The notes beneath the pieces are model-generated. The model saw only the letters and a list, made by a program, of their open reading frames with translations. It made no database searches and had not been told where the DNA came from. A program made the translations under genes and the position numbers. Below, piece after piece: positions 30,101 through 38,915 of a stretch of 64,000 nucleotides of DNA. Source of the stretch: Ruminiclostridium cellobioparum subsp. termitidis CT1112 (GTDB lineage: Bacteria; Bacillota; Clostridia; Acetivibrionales; DSM-1351); contig NZ_AORV01000031.1 of assembly GCF_000350485.1 (NCBI RefSeq), forward strand, positions 62,001-126,000, in the 5' to 3' direction. Each line of letters opens with the position of its first letter. Positions within the stretch are counted from its first letter, which is position 1.

Positions 30101-31550
30101 CATTGGGAGCATATATGTAGGCATTGGTAATAGAACCGCTGCCCGTTATGGTGGCGGCCGCATTAGCCGTAATATTCTTAAGATATGCACCGCTTGATAT
30201 ATTCAGCTTCGACCCTTCCGAAGCAGACTCCAGTATAAGCTTATCCACTGTTCCCTTAACCAGTGAAATGTCTGTGTTTTCCTTGACATTGACATTGCTT
30301 ACCGTTGCAGTTCCGTTTACGGTCAGTTTATTGCCTATTGCTCCGGTGTCAATATTTAAGGTTGTTACCGTACCTCCCAGTATTTCAATCATATTTTGGG
30401 ATGCTTTGGTGGTTATGGTCTTAACACTGCCTCCGCTTATAGTCAGATTACCGGCAGTGCCCTTTGATATATCGATTGAATCTGCATTGCCGTTTAAATT
30501 TACAGCCAGATTGCTTTCATTTACCGATATTTTATTATAATTACCCTTAAGGTCGATTTTCTGATTTTCAACGGCCGATCTCTCTGCCGTAATGTCAACA
30601 AAACCCTGTCCGGAGGTTAAGCCGCTTTCTTCAAGGATGCACCCGGATTTTATATAGGTCTTGTTGATTGTTGTAGTTCCAAAGGTCTTTACACGTACAT
30701 TGCCCGCGCTTTTTTCTATTACCAGGATGTCATTGACCCTTGTATTGGTCAGGGTGACACTGTTGGGGCCCCCACCCCTTATTATCAGCTTTCCGTTTAT
30801 CGAAACGCCGTCCAGCCTCACATCACCTTCACCGGCGCCTTCCCCTACAGTCAGGTCTCCCGCCACATTCATATCTTTTAGTGTGACGGCTCCCGTGTTT
30901 ATCATCATATTTCCGTAAACATTGTCCGATATTGTTCCTGGCTTTGTAACCACCTGTCCCACACAAATATCCAGCATTTTCAGTGCATCGGAAAGCTTCA
31001 GTACTCCGTAAGGAACATATCTGCCTTCAGCCACCTGGTTTAGACAGCCTTTCTCTATGACTGCTGCAAACTCTTCCAGCTGTTTGCTCTCCACTGCCTC
31101 GGCATCGGTTATTTTGCTGATTAACCTTTTATCTTTCAGTTCAAGTCCGAAAACACGCTTAACCATTATGGCTGCTTCCAGCCTGGTTATTTCCGAGAAT
31201 GGATTGAATTTAGCCTTATCCTTATTGTCTATGTATCCTGCGGCTGCGGCCTTTGCGATCTCCTCACCGTACCAGGTCCCTCCCGGTACGTCGGAAAAGC
31301 TGATATTGGCTTTATTGGTGGGCTTCATTATCCCATTTATGAGAGAAATAAAGTCAATCTTCTGAACAGCCTTATTAAGGTCACTGTTTGTCAAACTTTT
31401 GTCCACCAATCCGTAGCCCTGCCATTTGCCCAGCAGCGGATCGGTGACATTGGCACTGACCGCACCTGCCGCCGCCAGTGAATTAAGCGGTATTAAAAGC
31501 AGGTATGCCATTGTCAGCATAATTGATATGAGTTTTATTAATCTCTTCAT
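21171..31550 (-). CDS. Giant exported SLH/repeat surface protein (3459 aa)
   Basis: Signal peptide (1-28), then N-terminal SLH-like domains (~60-205; WYGEEIAKAAAAGYID, FNPFSEITRLEAAIMVKRVF). Residues ~210-490 form short repetitive turns suggesting a right-handed beta-helix. An Ig-like domain (~500-600) and a cohesin/DUF11-like beta domain (~605-715) follow. Thirteen copies of a ~106-residue repeat occupy ~725-2107. Three ~130-residue repeats follow (~2110-2500), then a cadherin-like domain, FnIII-like domains, DUF4073-like modules and three C-terminal ~123-residue repeats with ITFDQPV/VTITFEEN strands. Wall attachment by the N-terminal SLH region is inferred. The stalk-like build suggests an adhesin or surface-layer fibre. 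There is no catalytic motif that I recognise. It follows the 787-aa gene by 40 bases, with GAGGAG before the ATG. Confidence 0.87.
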   Translation of the reverse strand: MKRLIKLISIMLTMAYLLLIPLNSLAAAGAVSANVTDPLLGKWQGYGLVDKSLTNSDLNKAVQKIDFISLINGIMKPTNKANISFSDVPGGTWYGEEIAKAAAAGYIDNKDKAKFNPFSEITRLEAAIMVKRVFGLELKDKRLISKITDAEAVESKQLEEFAAVIEKGCLNQVAEGRYVPYGVLKLSDALKMLDICVGQVVTKPGTISDNVYGNMMINTGAVTLKDMNVAGDLTVGEGAGEGDVRLDGVSINGKLIIRGGGPNSVTLTNTRVNDILVIEKSAGNVRVKTFGTTTINKTYIKSGCILEESGLTSGQGFVDITAERSAVENQKIDLKGNYNKISVNESNLAVNLNGNADSIDISKGTAGNLTISGGSVKTITTKASQNMIEILGGTVTTLNIDTGAIGNKLTVNGTATVSNVNVKENTDISLVKGTVDKLILESASEGSKLNISSGAYLKNITANAAATITGSGSITNAYIYAPNVSMSIRPGGDYIRGGTETTPGGTVTDPTLPKITISNVYNKTIMVGSNNQKLDARASNGAEIFYSSADSSIVTVGEKGQLTGVSVGKTNVYISAVKEGYAPAISTITVNVISGNTTSSGTLSVSPSGGKAGEIIDVVITYTAGENMTSGRIVFKLPAGFTASESDTFSINSGAGTALTKAHIIDPGTLSFNNIALAADDTLQVTLKKKEIPAGGQLEFAAVVDADGIGPKLPAEISTIFTCDSLKILQGNGVNYSTPEYGSVTGTTKISKLSSIGIPGVTGWVIGDVVADPVYDQVLTGTNYSAGQDIEAAAGQQIMLAAVDAANKVKGYAVITIDASMIRPDDATALDPATISVEPGIQAGSVRLNGLNPVNGAAEWMIKVQNAPSPAILIDSVFDGTDKYNPGDDIKVSSNQYIVLAAVENAENKKVKAYASIPVAGKVSQPAGTLVEGTNYSKPANGSTVGTISIQSLTPGDYGIAVWQYVILGNPAVIPAINVTTSEFKKYTGNQEFNIYSAKEDILAADGKHILLVGTTDADSKILAYADILVESGAVRREDAAAIPPSNIIGPVMGSTAGTISITTNFSTPIAGATKYKYRFQDTELKPAPQINSKSDIYSELGKDLKVTGKYLVLVATDNSGLIKAYINIEVDESLIRPDNAYLLKTTNNDYSIVPGTTSGAITVNLAKAKIENDTGKSISQWWYKLASNDFEIPYTGSKITGNMTAVYTSGTDILNVAPKQYLLIIAVDVDGKTVAYLKEQIQYNQIRQADAGTLISSAEDSVNFNYSVPEPGDKGGQTKIRTLGFWGYNGGSSWKYTISAAPVAVPVKFSSASGLNGYAAQLSVTVDAGKYLVLYLVDNQNQILAFKNIKISADQIRPQDAKVLTSVNYSAPVPGTAAGSTMIPYLSFRDLDSTADYTGWTWKYVVGNSIFTPPAMGTDINTISGVQALTTTTNIQVTARQYVLLLAVDKNGFIKGYANILVNQEAINPGDAESIPTDNYHLTKGTVEGTTSFDKLVMVGLDSQASKWMVKVQSGQFASALPKNTKVSGALWYPFNGTDKNIPVNVGDHILLLATDTSGYVKAFADITVGSDEIQAPFAKELKLNENYTVPAPGNDAGTVRMVLQETNIPKATGETIVWKYKKSVYGYKAHFNDDSSGAEFTVCKTNEDMKVEPGYWLLAATIEDKIKAYAVINIDASQIKPSEAPLLEKDKNFAAPVPGSQPGTTKITGLTYMNVTGSENCVWQIKVVSTNEVIMANSRFMSPDISNYTSGDITAMLNQYVILAAVDKTSGIVRAYKTIKVEEGTVNAPALTAGANYTALKPGTVLQTTSLYVAPDSTKYVVKVADSAQNIAAGSTINYAAAPGAGYDYSNYSAYISGTNIKAEVGKYILVVAVDSTGKALAYQNIQVVESSLRKGDATLLKTPQNYSELEAGTGINTVKIAFLDFFGLPTGEKEWAFKVQSTTPAAVEMDSIIQVTTQNSYVAGKDIFANEGEYVILYAVEKATGKVKGYAVLEVKPGVVRGVAPLLQYSGQVLKPGSALNTTRIDEALITKPSGSNVLKYIVRSSAIGTVLKDSPSADWNVYTTGSDIQALEEQHLILAATDGGGLIKAYADITVNSTDLRSIIATLGGSLIASPVDETRIAGGGETITITLDSAEWTDDAIAAKRSLLLGGFKASGTEAAKWTAVMNKVTLVEKVNNKTIQIRLSEVAYDITANQEITLTIPAELVKGAVKPIAANNTITIAALSSVVIALKSPANADVTSFSQGDIKAGSFKIVITLKDGKFASDVDTNAVKRDAIFNGLKATYNTAAWTEVINALVSAGKTAINLNSENKITITLQAVDYKPLGNEVITVTVPYKTSSGEPIMAGAVNDAAAASKITIYSDISAVLSGTLVSAPVAEPDIVAGGKTLVVTLTDGKWVSDIVSNETARNALFAGLTVSPVVAAKDTEAWTKKVIPALQAAAKLTGQTVITRTSDTVIEITMPPVTGYEIGADQGIVLNIPSACIAGGIKDKLSAPQSIKITNVAPAVAAAVKDVSVSGTVYKFKTDDTITINVEFDTAVDVSGTPVINLNTNRDAVYKIKTAANILTFEYKVQAGDAASKLDYKKTSSLVLPTGTAIVNSGTSVPAKITLPAPGKTGSLGDPLKTPIVVDTAAPKYAASYPKKGTIEKESATVLVKTGEAANIYYVVVPSGSTAPSADQVVDESKGTVPATSIDSGITAVAANTEGTLSISGLSENTSYSVYIVAEDIPGNRAAVVKFDFTTKDDTPPEFGSGYPRQKTPLSDNKIEIDVKINEPGTAYLVALPVGAAQPTGEQVLAYKNASGVTVASNLKATGTIPATGEVTLTLTGLTVSSHYDIYVVCKDLAGNLTAPAMIPAETSMLNLKVVAVDLSKKQLSNTTTLMEYSLDGIDWKDCSNGTTTFTFDDNAADLTIYVREKANPAINKEQLGVFLKADKNTINLGLISYNVAQGKIYNASAINLQFRINGGSWSALNAQASGVPGSATVNFVPGKLEVRTAVTKTALPSDAESVDDIPVQEAPPEVSSDDDANVITGLLGSHEYRIGTGSWIDGSIKSDLSGTKDVEVRKKATNRALASNSKILHFTAGAITIAAVPKNAAGKKAVTITFEENTNKAPLTNIKDWLLVGEGDINTGTITTSLSWGTDFTASWTAANTITLVYNTMSGATMKIGNIVKITPDANIKNAAGTSASYSVKGILTGSFNPVPSIVSIKAMNTGNGVGLNNNDSIVITFDQPVMQGTPLTKGNIGTFLTVKDKDGKKKNSPWTAVTNDASIIWNSDTILTIVFDNVTAPLASLLAASDKITVETAWKLTDIDGTTDPCNASSLITGSFTSAPEITGVNIHSDGTAGLSAGDTVKITFSQPTDKKVITQALLRSYFKILSSDKKTTHSWGYQDESGIFWDADGKVLTVTISNTTGVTLASGDWLTLDASADIMDADGGIQAVGKDIEVQIVLN
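24030..25212 (-). repeat. Three ~130-aa tandem repeats in the giant surface protein
   Basis: Each copy has the same skeleton: a start like LIASPV..DI..GG, then TITL.DG.W, a run of charged residues with R..LF.GL, a WT..V segment, an IEIT/IQIRL strand and a closing VLNIP/LTIPAELV strand. Copies begin near residues 2112, 2235 and 2352. Boundaries are approximate. Confidence 0.7.
25225..29372 (-). repeat. Thirteen ~106-aa tandem repeats of unrecognised type
   Basis: Each unit opens with NYS.P..G...GTT.I..L, has a central W.YKV-type strand and a Y..G.DI turn. It closes with a highly regular strand pair of the form GQYILLAAVD..G.IKAYA.I.V followed by IRP.DA. I count 13 copies by that closing motif. 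Copies are diverged at both protein and DNA level, so they are old duplications rather than recent slippage. Confidence 0.85.
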
Positions 31551-31590
31551 CGGTTCTCGCTCCTCAATATAACCATAATTGTATCAACCA

Positions 31591-33954
31591 TCAAAGACTA
31601 AGCGCCTTATACATCATGACAGCAGCTTCGGCTCTTGTAACATTGCTTGTAATACGTAAATATACCTTGTCCTTCTCCTGTCTTCCTGTGATAATTCCCG
31701 CACCGCACACTGCCGATATCCTTTCAGCAGAGCCTTCCGAAATCTGCTGGTAATCGGCAAATTGCTTAAGTATGCTGCTGTCCTGCTCAGGAAGCGGTCT
31801 CCCGCTGATCTTTAGTGCCAGCGCAAGCATTACTCCGGCCTGTTCCCTTGTAATAAGCTGGTCGGGGTAAATTTTGTTATTCTTGTCGTTGGATACTATA
31901 CCAAGCTTTGCTGCTATCATTATTTCCTTATAATATTTGTGCTTTGAGGTGACGTCTGCATACCGCCCTGCTGCCACATCGCCAAGTTCAAGGCTCCTGA
32001 CAATGATGGCACAGTACTCGCCCCTTGTAATACTCTGTTCGGGATAAAATTTTGTGCCCGGCTTCGCATCGAATACCTTTTTGCCGGTCAGGCCCTCAAT
32101 GGCTTCAACAGCCCACTTTACCCCTCCCAGATCGGTATAGCTGGCCTTTTTGCCTCCCGAAGCCATGGCCTCATTTGAATATGCACTCTGTACAATACCG
32201 TTTACAGCTTTTACACGGTATGTAAACGTACCTTCCGACAGAGTTCCCTTGTGTATGAAAGTGGTGGTATTCGCGCCGACCCTGCCTATCTCCCTGAAGG
32301 AAGTGAACTGCTTGACTTCTATGACAAATTCCTTCTCCTGATAGGAATTGTCCTTCCAGGTCAGCTGAATCTCATTTGCAGAAATATTTCTGGCCTCAAG
32401 CTCGGTGGGCTTTCCAGGTATCTGGAACGATACTTCCACTTCATTGCTGTAACTTGTCGAATTAGCGGCATCATAGACTTGAATCCTGTAGTAGTACACT
32501 TTTGTGTTGTTAAGCCGTTTATCGGTATATTTGACGGTGTTGGGATTCAGCTGTGCTATTTGCTGCCATTTCCCCAACTCCCCTTCTTTTCTTTCCACCT
32601 TGAAGCCGGTTTCCGATCCGCTGGAATCCTGCCAGCTCAATTCTATTTCATTCTGCTGCAAAATGGTGTAGTCCAGGTTCAAAGGCGAGCTGATGCTGCT
32701 GACCCAGATATTCACCTGATTTGAAAAGTCAGAAAAAACACTGTAGTCATTAATTTTGGCTCTTATCCTGTATGTATACGACACCTGCGGTGATACCCCT
32801 ATATCGGTGTAGCTTGTCGCATTCCTGCCCACACTGTCATACAGCGTCCAGTCGGCATCCGAAGCCGCCCTTCGCCATATCTCAAAACCTGTTTCCCCGT
32901 CACTGTAATCCTTCCAGGACAGATTGACCCTTGTGCCGTCAACACATGAAGCTGTCAGAGTGGACGGGCTGTTAAGAAATGTGCTTGTCACATTCAGCAG
33001 ATCGGAATACTCCGAGCTGCTGCTGCCTGATATAGCCTGAATTCTATAGGTATATACAGTGTTGGGCTTAATGGGACTGGCACTGTCGTTTATATCAACA
33101 TATACATTTACACTGTTGGGAACCACGGCAATGGTCTTGAAGGTGCTTTCATCGGGAGATTTCCTCTGAATCACATACGTTGCCGCATTATAACTGTCAG
33201 TCCATTCAATCTGTATTGAATATGGAGATTTTGCAAATCCATACAGATCTGTGGGTTTATATAACAGAGGGCTGGAACTGTAGCCTTTGTCCTCATCCGG
33301 AAAGGATGTGGATTTGACTCTTTCGCTGAAAATCGAACGGACCTTGTAATAATAAGTGACACCCGACACTACATTTTTATCACTGTAGGTAAATTGTCCC
33401 GACGGAACAGTTGCAACCTTATACCATTCGGTATCACCGGCTTCCCGTCTCTCAATCAACGTGGTAAAGGACTTGTCGTCGGCATAACTCCACTTCAGGT
33501 CTATCTGGTCACTGGATACAGCGCTGACCTTTAAGGAATTGGGTTTCTGTACGTCAATGGTGCTGAAGGTAACTTCGTCAGTATAAATAGAGGTTATGTT
33601 TGAAGAATCTACGACTTTTATCCTGTAAGTGTATGTATGTCCCGAGTTGACGGAATAGTCTGTATAGTCCTCGGAATCCCGGTATCTCGATATCTGCGTA
33701 AAGGATCCGTTGTCCACCTTTTTTTCTACAATATATCTTAACTCGTCGGAATAATTGTCAGTCCACTGCAGCTTGACCTGATTATTGTTTATAACTGTAA
33801 CGGTAAGCTCCGACATAGCCTCACAGCGGGCTACATTGATCAATACCAAACTCTGGAGAAGAATTGAAAATACCAGTAAAAAAGCAAATCTTCTCAATAG
33901 TTTTGCATATCTGTTTCTTTCTTTATTTTGTTTGTCATTCATGTGTAAAATCAA
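31591..33954 (-). CDS. Exported protein with six FnIII and three SLH domains (787 aa)
   Basis: An N-terminal basic stretch and hydrophobic signal sequence (to about residue 44) precede six clear fibronectin type III domains of ~92 residues (46-600). These show repeated IELSWQDSSGSETGFKVERK and YYYRIQVYD patterns. Three canonical SLH domains (603-787; FYPEQSITRGEYCAII, IYPDQLITREQAGVMLALAL, NVTRAEAAVMMYKAL) should bind the secondary cell wall polymer. The start is a TTG nine bases after GGAGG; an ATG four codons later is a possible alternative. It is the first gene of the surface-protein cluster and follows a near-consensus sigma-28 promoter. Confidence 0.9.
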   Translation of the reverse strand: MILHMNDKQNKERNRYAKLLRRFAFLLVFSILLQSLVLINVARCEAMSELTVTVINNNQVKLQWTDNYSDELRYIVEKKVDNGSFTQISRYRDSEDYTDYSVNSGHTYTYRIKVVDSSNITSIYTDEVTFSTIDVQKPNSLKVSAVSSDQIDLKWSYADDKSFTTLIERREAGDTEWYKVATVPSGQFTYSDKNVVSGVTYYYKVRSIFSERVKSTSFPDEDKGYSSSPLLYKPTDLYGFAKSPYSIQIEWTDSYNAATYVIQRKSPDESTFKTIAVVPNSVNVYVDINDSASPIKPNTVYTYRIQAISGSSSSEYSDLLNVTSTFLNSPSTLTASCVDGTRVNLSWKDYSDGETGFEIWRRAASDADWTLYDSVGRNATSYTDIGVSPQVSYTYRIRAKINDYSVFSDFSNQVNIWVSSISSPLNLDYTILQQNEIELSWQDSSGSETGFKVERKEGELGKWQQIAQLNPNTVKYTDKRLNNTKVYYYRIQVYDAANSTSYSNEVEVSFQIPGKPTELEARNISANEIQLTWKDNSYQEKEFVIEVKQFTSFREIGRVGANTTTFIHKGTLSEGTFTYRVKAVNGIVQSAYSNEAMASGGKKASYTDLGGVKWAVEAIEGLTGKKVFDAKPGTKFYPEQSITRGEYCAIIVRSLELGDVAAGRYADVTSKHKYYKEIMIAAKLGIVSNDKNNKIYPDQLITREQAGVMLALALKISGRPLPEQDSSILKQFADYQQISEGSAERISAVCGAGIITGRQEKDKVYLRITSNVTRAEAAVMMYKALSL

Positions 33955-34064
33955 TGTCCAATACCTCCCGCAGAATTTAGCCTCTATTTCAAACCTCTAT
34001 TTCAAATATTTCTCCCGTATTTATCAAAACGCTTTTACAGCGCATAAAGGTTCTTTATTAACGT

Positions 34065-34091
34065 ATATCGGCAAAATGCAGCAATGATTTA
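34065..34091 (-). promoter_or_regulatory. Sigma-28 (SigD/FliA)-type promoter, first surface-protein unit
   Basis: Minus strand reads TAAA, exactly 15 bases, then GCCGATAT. That is 11 of 12 positions of the flagellar sigma-28 consensus with ideal spacing. It starts right after the ATP synthase terminator and lies 111 bases upstream of the 787-aa gene, so a long leader is implied. Confidence 0.7.
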
Positions 34092-34131
34092 ACCCAAAAA
34101 CACCCCGTCTTTCGGCGGGGTGTTTTTGGGT
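34092..34131 (-). terminator. ATP synthase operon terminator
   Basis: A 15-bp stem (core CACCCCG/CGGGGTG extended by A5/T5 and CCC/GGG) with an eight-base loop ends the atp operon 22 bases after atpC. The A-tract/T-tract symmetry would let it act on both strands. Confidence 0.93.
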
Positions 34132-34153
34132 CTGCAAACCTCTATATTGATTT

Positions 34154-34555
34154 TTACTTGCTTGTGGCTTTAATTCGGGCCATCGCTCTTGCAAGGGCCG
34201 TTTTGGAGCGCATGTATTCCAGTTGGCTCAGCTGCTTCTGAAGCCTTTCTTCGGCACGCTGCTTTGCTGCCCTGGCACGGTTTATATCTATTTCTTCAGG
34301 ATACTCTGCGGTATCAGTCATAATAACAACCCTGTCCGGCATAATTTTAGCAAAGCCGTCGGTTACAACAGCTTCCGTCCATTTACCCTCGGCATTCTTT
34401 ATCCTGAGAGGTCCGACATTGACAGTGGTTACCGTAGGTGCATGCTTTGCAAGAACTCCCATTTCACCGTCAATAGACTTAAAGATAACGCATTCTGCTT
34501 CCCCCGAATAGAAATTTCTTTCAGGTGTGATTACTTCCAAAAAAAATGTGGACAT
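34154..34555 (-). CDS. atpC: F1Fo ATP synthase subunit epsilon
   Basis: A 133-aa epsilon subunit of the F1 central stalk, which links rotation to the c-ring and can inhibit ATP hydrolysis. The N-terminal beta-sandwich (LEVITPERNFYSGEAE, VLAKHAPTVTTV) and C-terminal helical hairpin (INRARAAKQRAEERLQKQ) are both present. I chose the ATG at 34555, nine bases after GGAGG; an ATG two codons upstream is too close to that site. It is the last gene of the atp operon, but 283 bases of repeat-rich sequence separate it from atpD. Confidence 0.96.
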   Translation of the reverse strand: MSTFFLEVITPERNFYSGEAECVIFKSIDGEMGVLAKHAPTVTTVNVGPLRIKNAEGKWTEAVVTDGFAKIMPDRVVIMTDTAEYPEEIDINRARAAKQRAEERLQKQLSQLEYMRSKTALARAMARIKATSK

Positions 34556-34838
34556 ACTCATTAGCCTCCATGAGCCGCAAGTGCGGCCACAAAAAATATC
34601 CTATAATTAACCTCTCTATTAATGCCGCATAAGGCGAATAAAGGAGGCTAATTAGCCATGCGCGCTTTTAAAGCATTTGAAGTCATTTTTAACCAGCATT
34701 TTAAATCAATGCTTTAAATATATCGCGCGGCGACTAGTTCTACAGGTTAACTTGAGAGACAAGCAAAGCGGGGCTTTCAAGTTAATCTCCATGAAACGCC
34801 GCAGGTGCGGCGACTACAAATATCTGAGCGGCAAGAAA
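34556..34838. repeat. Structured repeat region between atpD and atpC
   Basis: No gene is visible. Two imperfect direct repeats of ~25 bases (34566-34590 and 34787-34813) each contain a CTCCATGA segment followed by a hairpin of the form GCCGCA-(AG or GG)-TGCGGC. A third partial copy of the end (GCGGCGACTA) lies at about 34727. Between them are further inverted repeats: ATTAGCCTCC near 34560 with GGAGGCTAAT near 34643, and TAAAGCAT with ATGCTTTA spanning ~34660-34729. The first direct repeat includes the atpC ribosome site on the minus strand. Confidence 0.7.
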
Positions 34839-36323
<1,485 letters not shown>

Positions 36324-36390
36324 TCAATCGATATAAATCAATCATCCAATATCTGCTGTATCTGCTGTTGCAAATAAATTTGCTTATTCT

Positions 36391-37275
36391 CTATTTCAAA
36401 GCAGCAGCTCCGCCCACTATTTCGGATATTTCCTGAGTGATGGCAGCCTGTCTGGCTCTGTTTTTATACAGGTTTAATTTTTGCAGCATTTCATCCGCAT
36501 TTTTTGTTGCACTGTCCATTGCGGTCATACGGGCATTTTGTTCACTGGTAAAGGCTTCCACAAACGCACCGTACATGATGCCCTTAATATACTTTGGTAT
36601 CAGTACATCCAGAACGACAGAAGGTGAAGGTTCGTATTTTATCTGCTCATCAATTTTAATATCATCAGCATTTACATCGTCGCGCAGCGCACCGATTTCC
36701 AGAGGCAGGAGCTTCAGTACCTTAGGCTCCTGGGAAATGGCCGACAGCATCTGTGTGAAAATTATATATACTTCATCCACCTGCTTTTTGTTATACAGGT
36801 CGAGAATAATATCTGCAATCTCCCTTGCTCTGAATACTGTCGGATTCTGCACTGCATAGTCAAATTCAGTGTGAACATTATAATTTTTCTTGATAAAATA
36901 TGATCTTCCTGAATTTCCGGCTATGAGCAGCAGTGCATTTTCTTTATCCTCACCCACCGCATGCTCCGCAAGCTTTTTGATATTGCTGTTATAGCCGCCT
37001 GCCAGCCCCTTGTCTCCGGTAATGACTATATAGGCCTTTTTACTGCCCAGCCTGGTATCTCTGATATCGAAATATTTGCTCTCAACATCTCCGCTATGTG
37101 CAAGAATGTCTGCAATAGTTTCTCTTACCTTGTTAAAATACGGAAGGGTTTCTTCCAGTTGCGCTCTTGCCTTCTTTAGTTTTGACGCTGATATCAACTT
37201 CATGGCCTTAGTTATTTGCCGCATCTGATTTACACTTTTGATACGCAATTTTATTTCACGCATATTATTTGCCAT
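36391..37275 (-). CDS. atpG: F1Fo ATP synthase subunit gamma
   Basis: A 294-aa rotor shaft subunit. The N-terminal coiled helix with REIKLRIKSVNQMRQITKAM and the C-terminal helix ending EISEIVGGAAALK are characteristic. The start at 37275 follows GGCGGG; an in-frame start 12 codons upstream lacks support. A gap of ~140 bases separates it from atpD. Confidence 0.97.
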   Translation of the reverse strand: MANNMREIKLRIKSVNQMRQITKAMKLISASKLKKARAQLEETLPYFNKVRETIADILAHSGDVESKYFDIRDTRLGSKKAYIVITGDKGLAGGYNSNIKKLAEHAVGEDKENALLLIAGNSGRSYFIKKNYNVHTEFDYAVQNPTVFRAREIADIILDLYNKKQVDEVYIIFTQMLSAISQEPKVLKLLPLEIGALRDDVNADDIKIDEQIKYEPSPSVVLDVLIPKYIKGIMYGAFVEAFTSEQNARMTAMDSATKNADEMLQKLNLYKNRARQAAITQEISEIVGGAAALK

Positions 37276-37373
37276 ATGATAACCCGCCGTTTCCGTCCCA
37301 CAGCCCGACAAACAATTGATAACCCGTACTTATCTGCTGTGTATAATGAATGATAAGCACAGAATAATATTTT

Positions 37374-38882
37374 TTATACAAACTGAGCTTTAAATTCCTC
37401 AGTAGCCGTCTTCATCTGCTGCATCATTTCGTCGTTGATGTCACCTGTTTCAGCAATGCTGGTCAATATCTTCGGATATTTTTCCTTAACAAATCTGACC
37501 AGTTCCTGATTAAATTTGCTGACCTTGTTGACAGGCAGATCCATAAGGTATTTGTTTGTTGCGGCGTACAATATCATGACCTGTTCTTCTACCGGCAAAG
37601 TGGAATATAAAGGCTGTTTCAAGGTTTCAACCAATCTTCCGCCCTGTACCAGCTTGTCTCTTGTGGCTTTGTCCAGATCGGAGCCAAACTGTGCAAAAGC
37701 TTCAAGCTCTCTGAACTGTGCAAGATTTATTCTCAAAGGACCTGCTATTTTTCTCATGGCTTTGATCTGCGCCGAACCACCAACGCGGGATACCGACAAA
37801 CCAACGTTTACAGCCGGTCTTTGGCCTGAGAAGAACAACTCTGACTCGAGATATATCTGACCGTCGGTTATGGATATGACATTGGTCGGGATATATGCCG
37901 AAACGTCTCCTGCAAGTGTTTCTATTATGGGGAGTGCGGTAATCGAGCCTCCGCCCAGTTCATCGCTGAGTTTTGCCGCTCTTTCAAGCAGTCTTGAATG
38001 CAAATAGAATACATCACCGGGATAAGCTTCTCTTCCTGGCGGTCTTTTAAGAAGTAATGACATTGCCCTGTAAGCAACGGCATGTTTTGACAGATCATCA
38101 TAAATTATTAAAACATCCTTGTGCTGTCTGTACATAAAATCTTCGGCCATAGCACAGCCGGCATAGGGTGCAAGGTACTGAACCGAAGCCGTATCGCTGG
38201 CAGTTGAGGAAACAACTATGGTATATTCCATGGCTCCGAATCTTTCAAGTGTATTGACTATGCCTGAAACTGTGGATGCCTTCTGCCCTATGGCAACGTA
38301 AACACATATTACATCCTTGCCTTTTTGGTTGATAATAGTGTCAACAGCTATTGCAGTCTTACCGGTCTGCCTGTCGCCTATTATAAGCTCTCTCTGACCT
38401 CTTCCTATTGGTATAAGTGCATCCAGAGCCATTATACCCGTTTGAAGCGGCGTATTTACGCCCTTTCTGTCAATTACACCCGGAGCTGTAAAGTCTACAG
38501 GCCTGTAAGTATCCGCCTTAATGTCACCCTTTCCGTCGAGAGGTTTTCCCAACGGATTGACTACTCTTCCTATAAGGGATTGTCCTGCTGGCACCTGAAC
38601 TGTTGTTCCTGTTCTTTTTACAGTTGAACCCTCTCTGATCTCTCTGTCGTCTCCCAGTACAACACAGCCGACATTGTCTTCTTCAAGGTTAAGAGCCATA
38701 CCATAAACATTATTGTCAAACTGTAAAAGCTCTCCCGACATACATGACTGTAAGCCGTATATTCTTGCAATACCATCACCTGACTGAAGTACATAACCTA
38801 CATCATCAGTTTTTACCGCAGCTCCGTAACTTTCTATCTGCTGCTTTATAATTGAGCTAATTTCTTCCGGTCTAAGACTCAT
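37374..38882 (-). CDS. atpA: F1Fo ATP synthase subunit alpha
   Basis: A 502-aa non-catalytic nucleotide-binding subunit. The P-loop GDRQTGKT and the signature [20 protein letters not shown] are intact, and length is typical. The N-terminal region ([17 protein letters not shown]) docks the delta subunit encoded just upstream. Confidence 0.98.
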   Translation of the reverse strand: MSLRPEEISSIIKQQIESYGAAVKTDDVGYVLQSGDGIARIYGLQSCMSGELLQFDNNVYGMALNLEEDNVGCVVLGDDREIREGSTVKRTGTTVQVPAGQSLIGRVVNPLGKPLDGKGDIKADTYRPVDFTAPGVIDRKGVNTPLQTGIMALDALIPIGRGQRELIIGDRQTGKTAIAVDTIINQKGKDVICVYVAIGQKASTVSGIVNTLERFGAMEYTIVVSSTASDTASVQYLAPYAGCAMAEDFMYRQHKDVLIIYDDLSKHAVAYRAMSLLLKRPPGREAYPGDVFYLHSRLLERAAKLSDELGGGSITALPIIETLAGDVSAYIPTNVISITDGQIYLESELFFSGQRPAVNVGLSVSRVGGSAQIKAMRKIAGPLRINLAQFRELEAFAQFGSDLDKATRDKLVQGGRLVETLKQPLYSTLPVEEQVMILYAATNKYLMDLPVNKVSKFNQELVRFVKEKYPKILTSIAETGDINDEMMQQMKTATEEFKAQFV

Positions 38883-38915
38883 CCTTTTCTCACCCCATAT
38901 GCTCTGACACCGGCT

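Noticed and set aside
34556-34838. Considered a riboswitch or known ncRNA in the atpD-atpC gap
   Set aside because: The hairpins are duplicated and do not match any riboswitch core I recognise; described as repeats instead.
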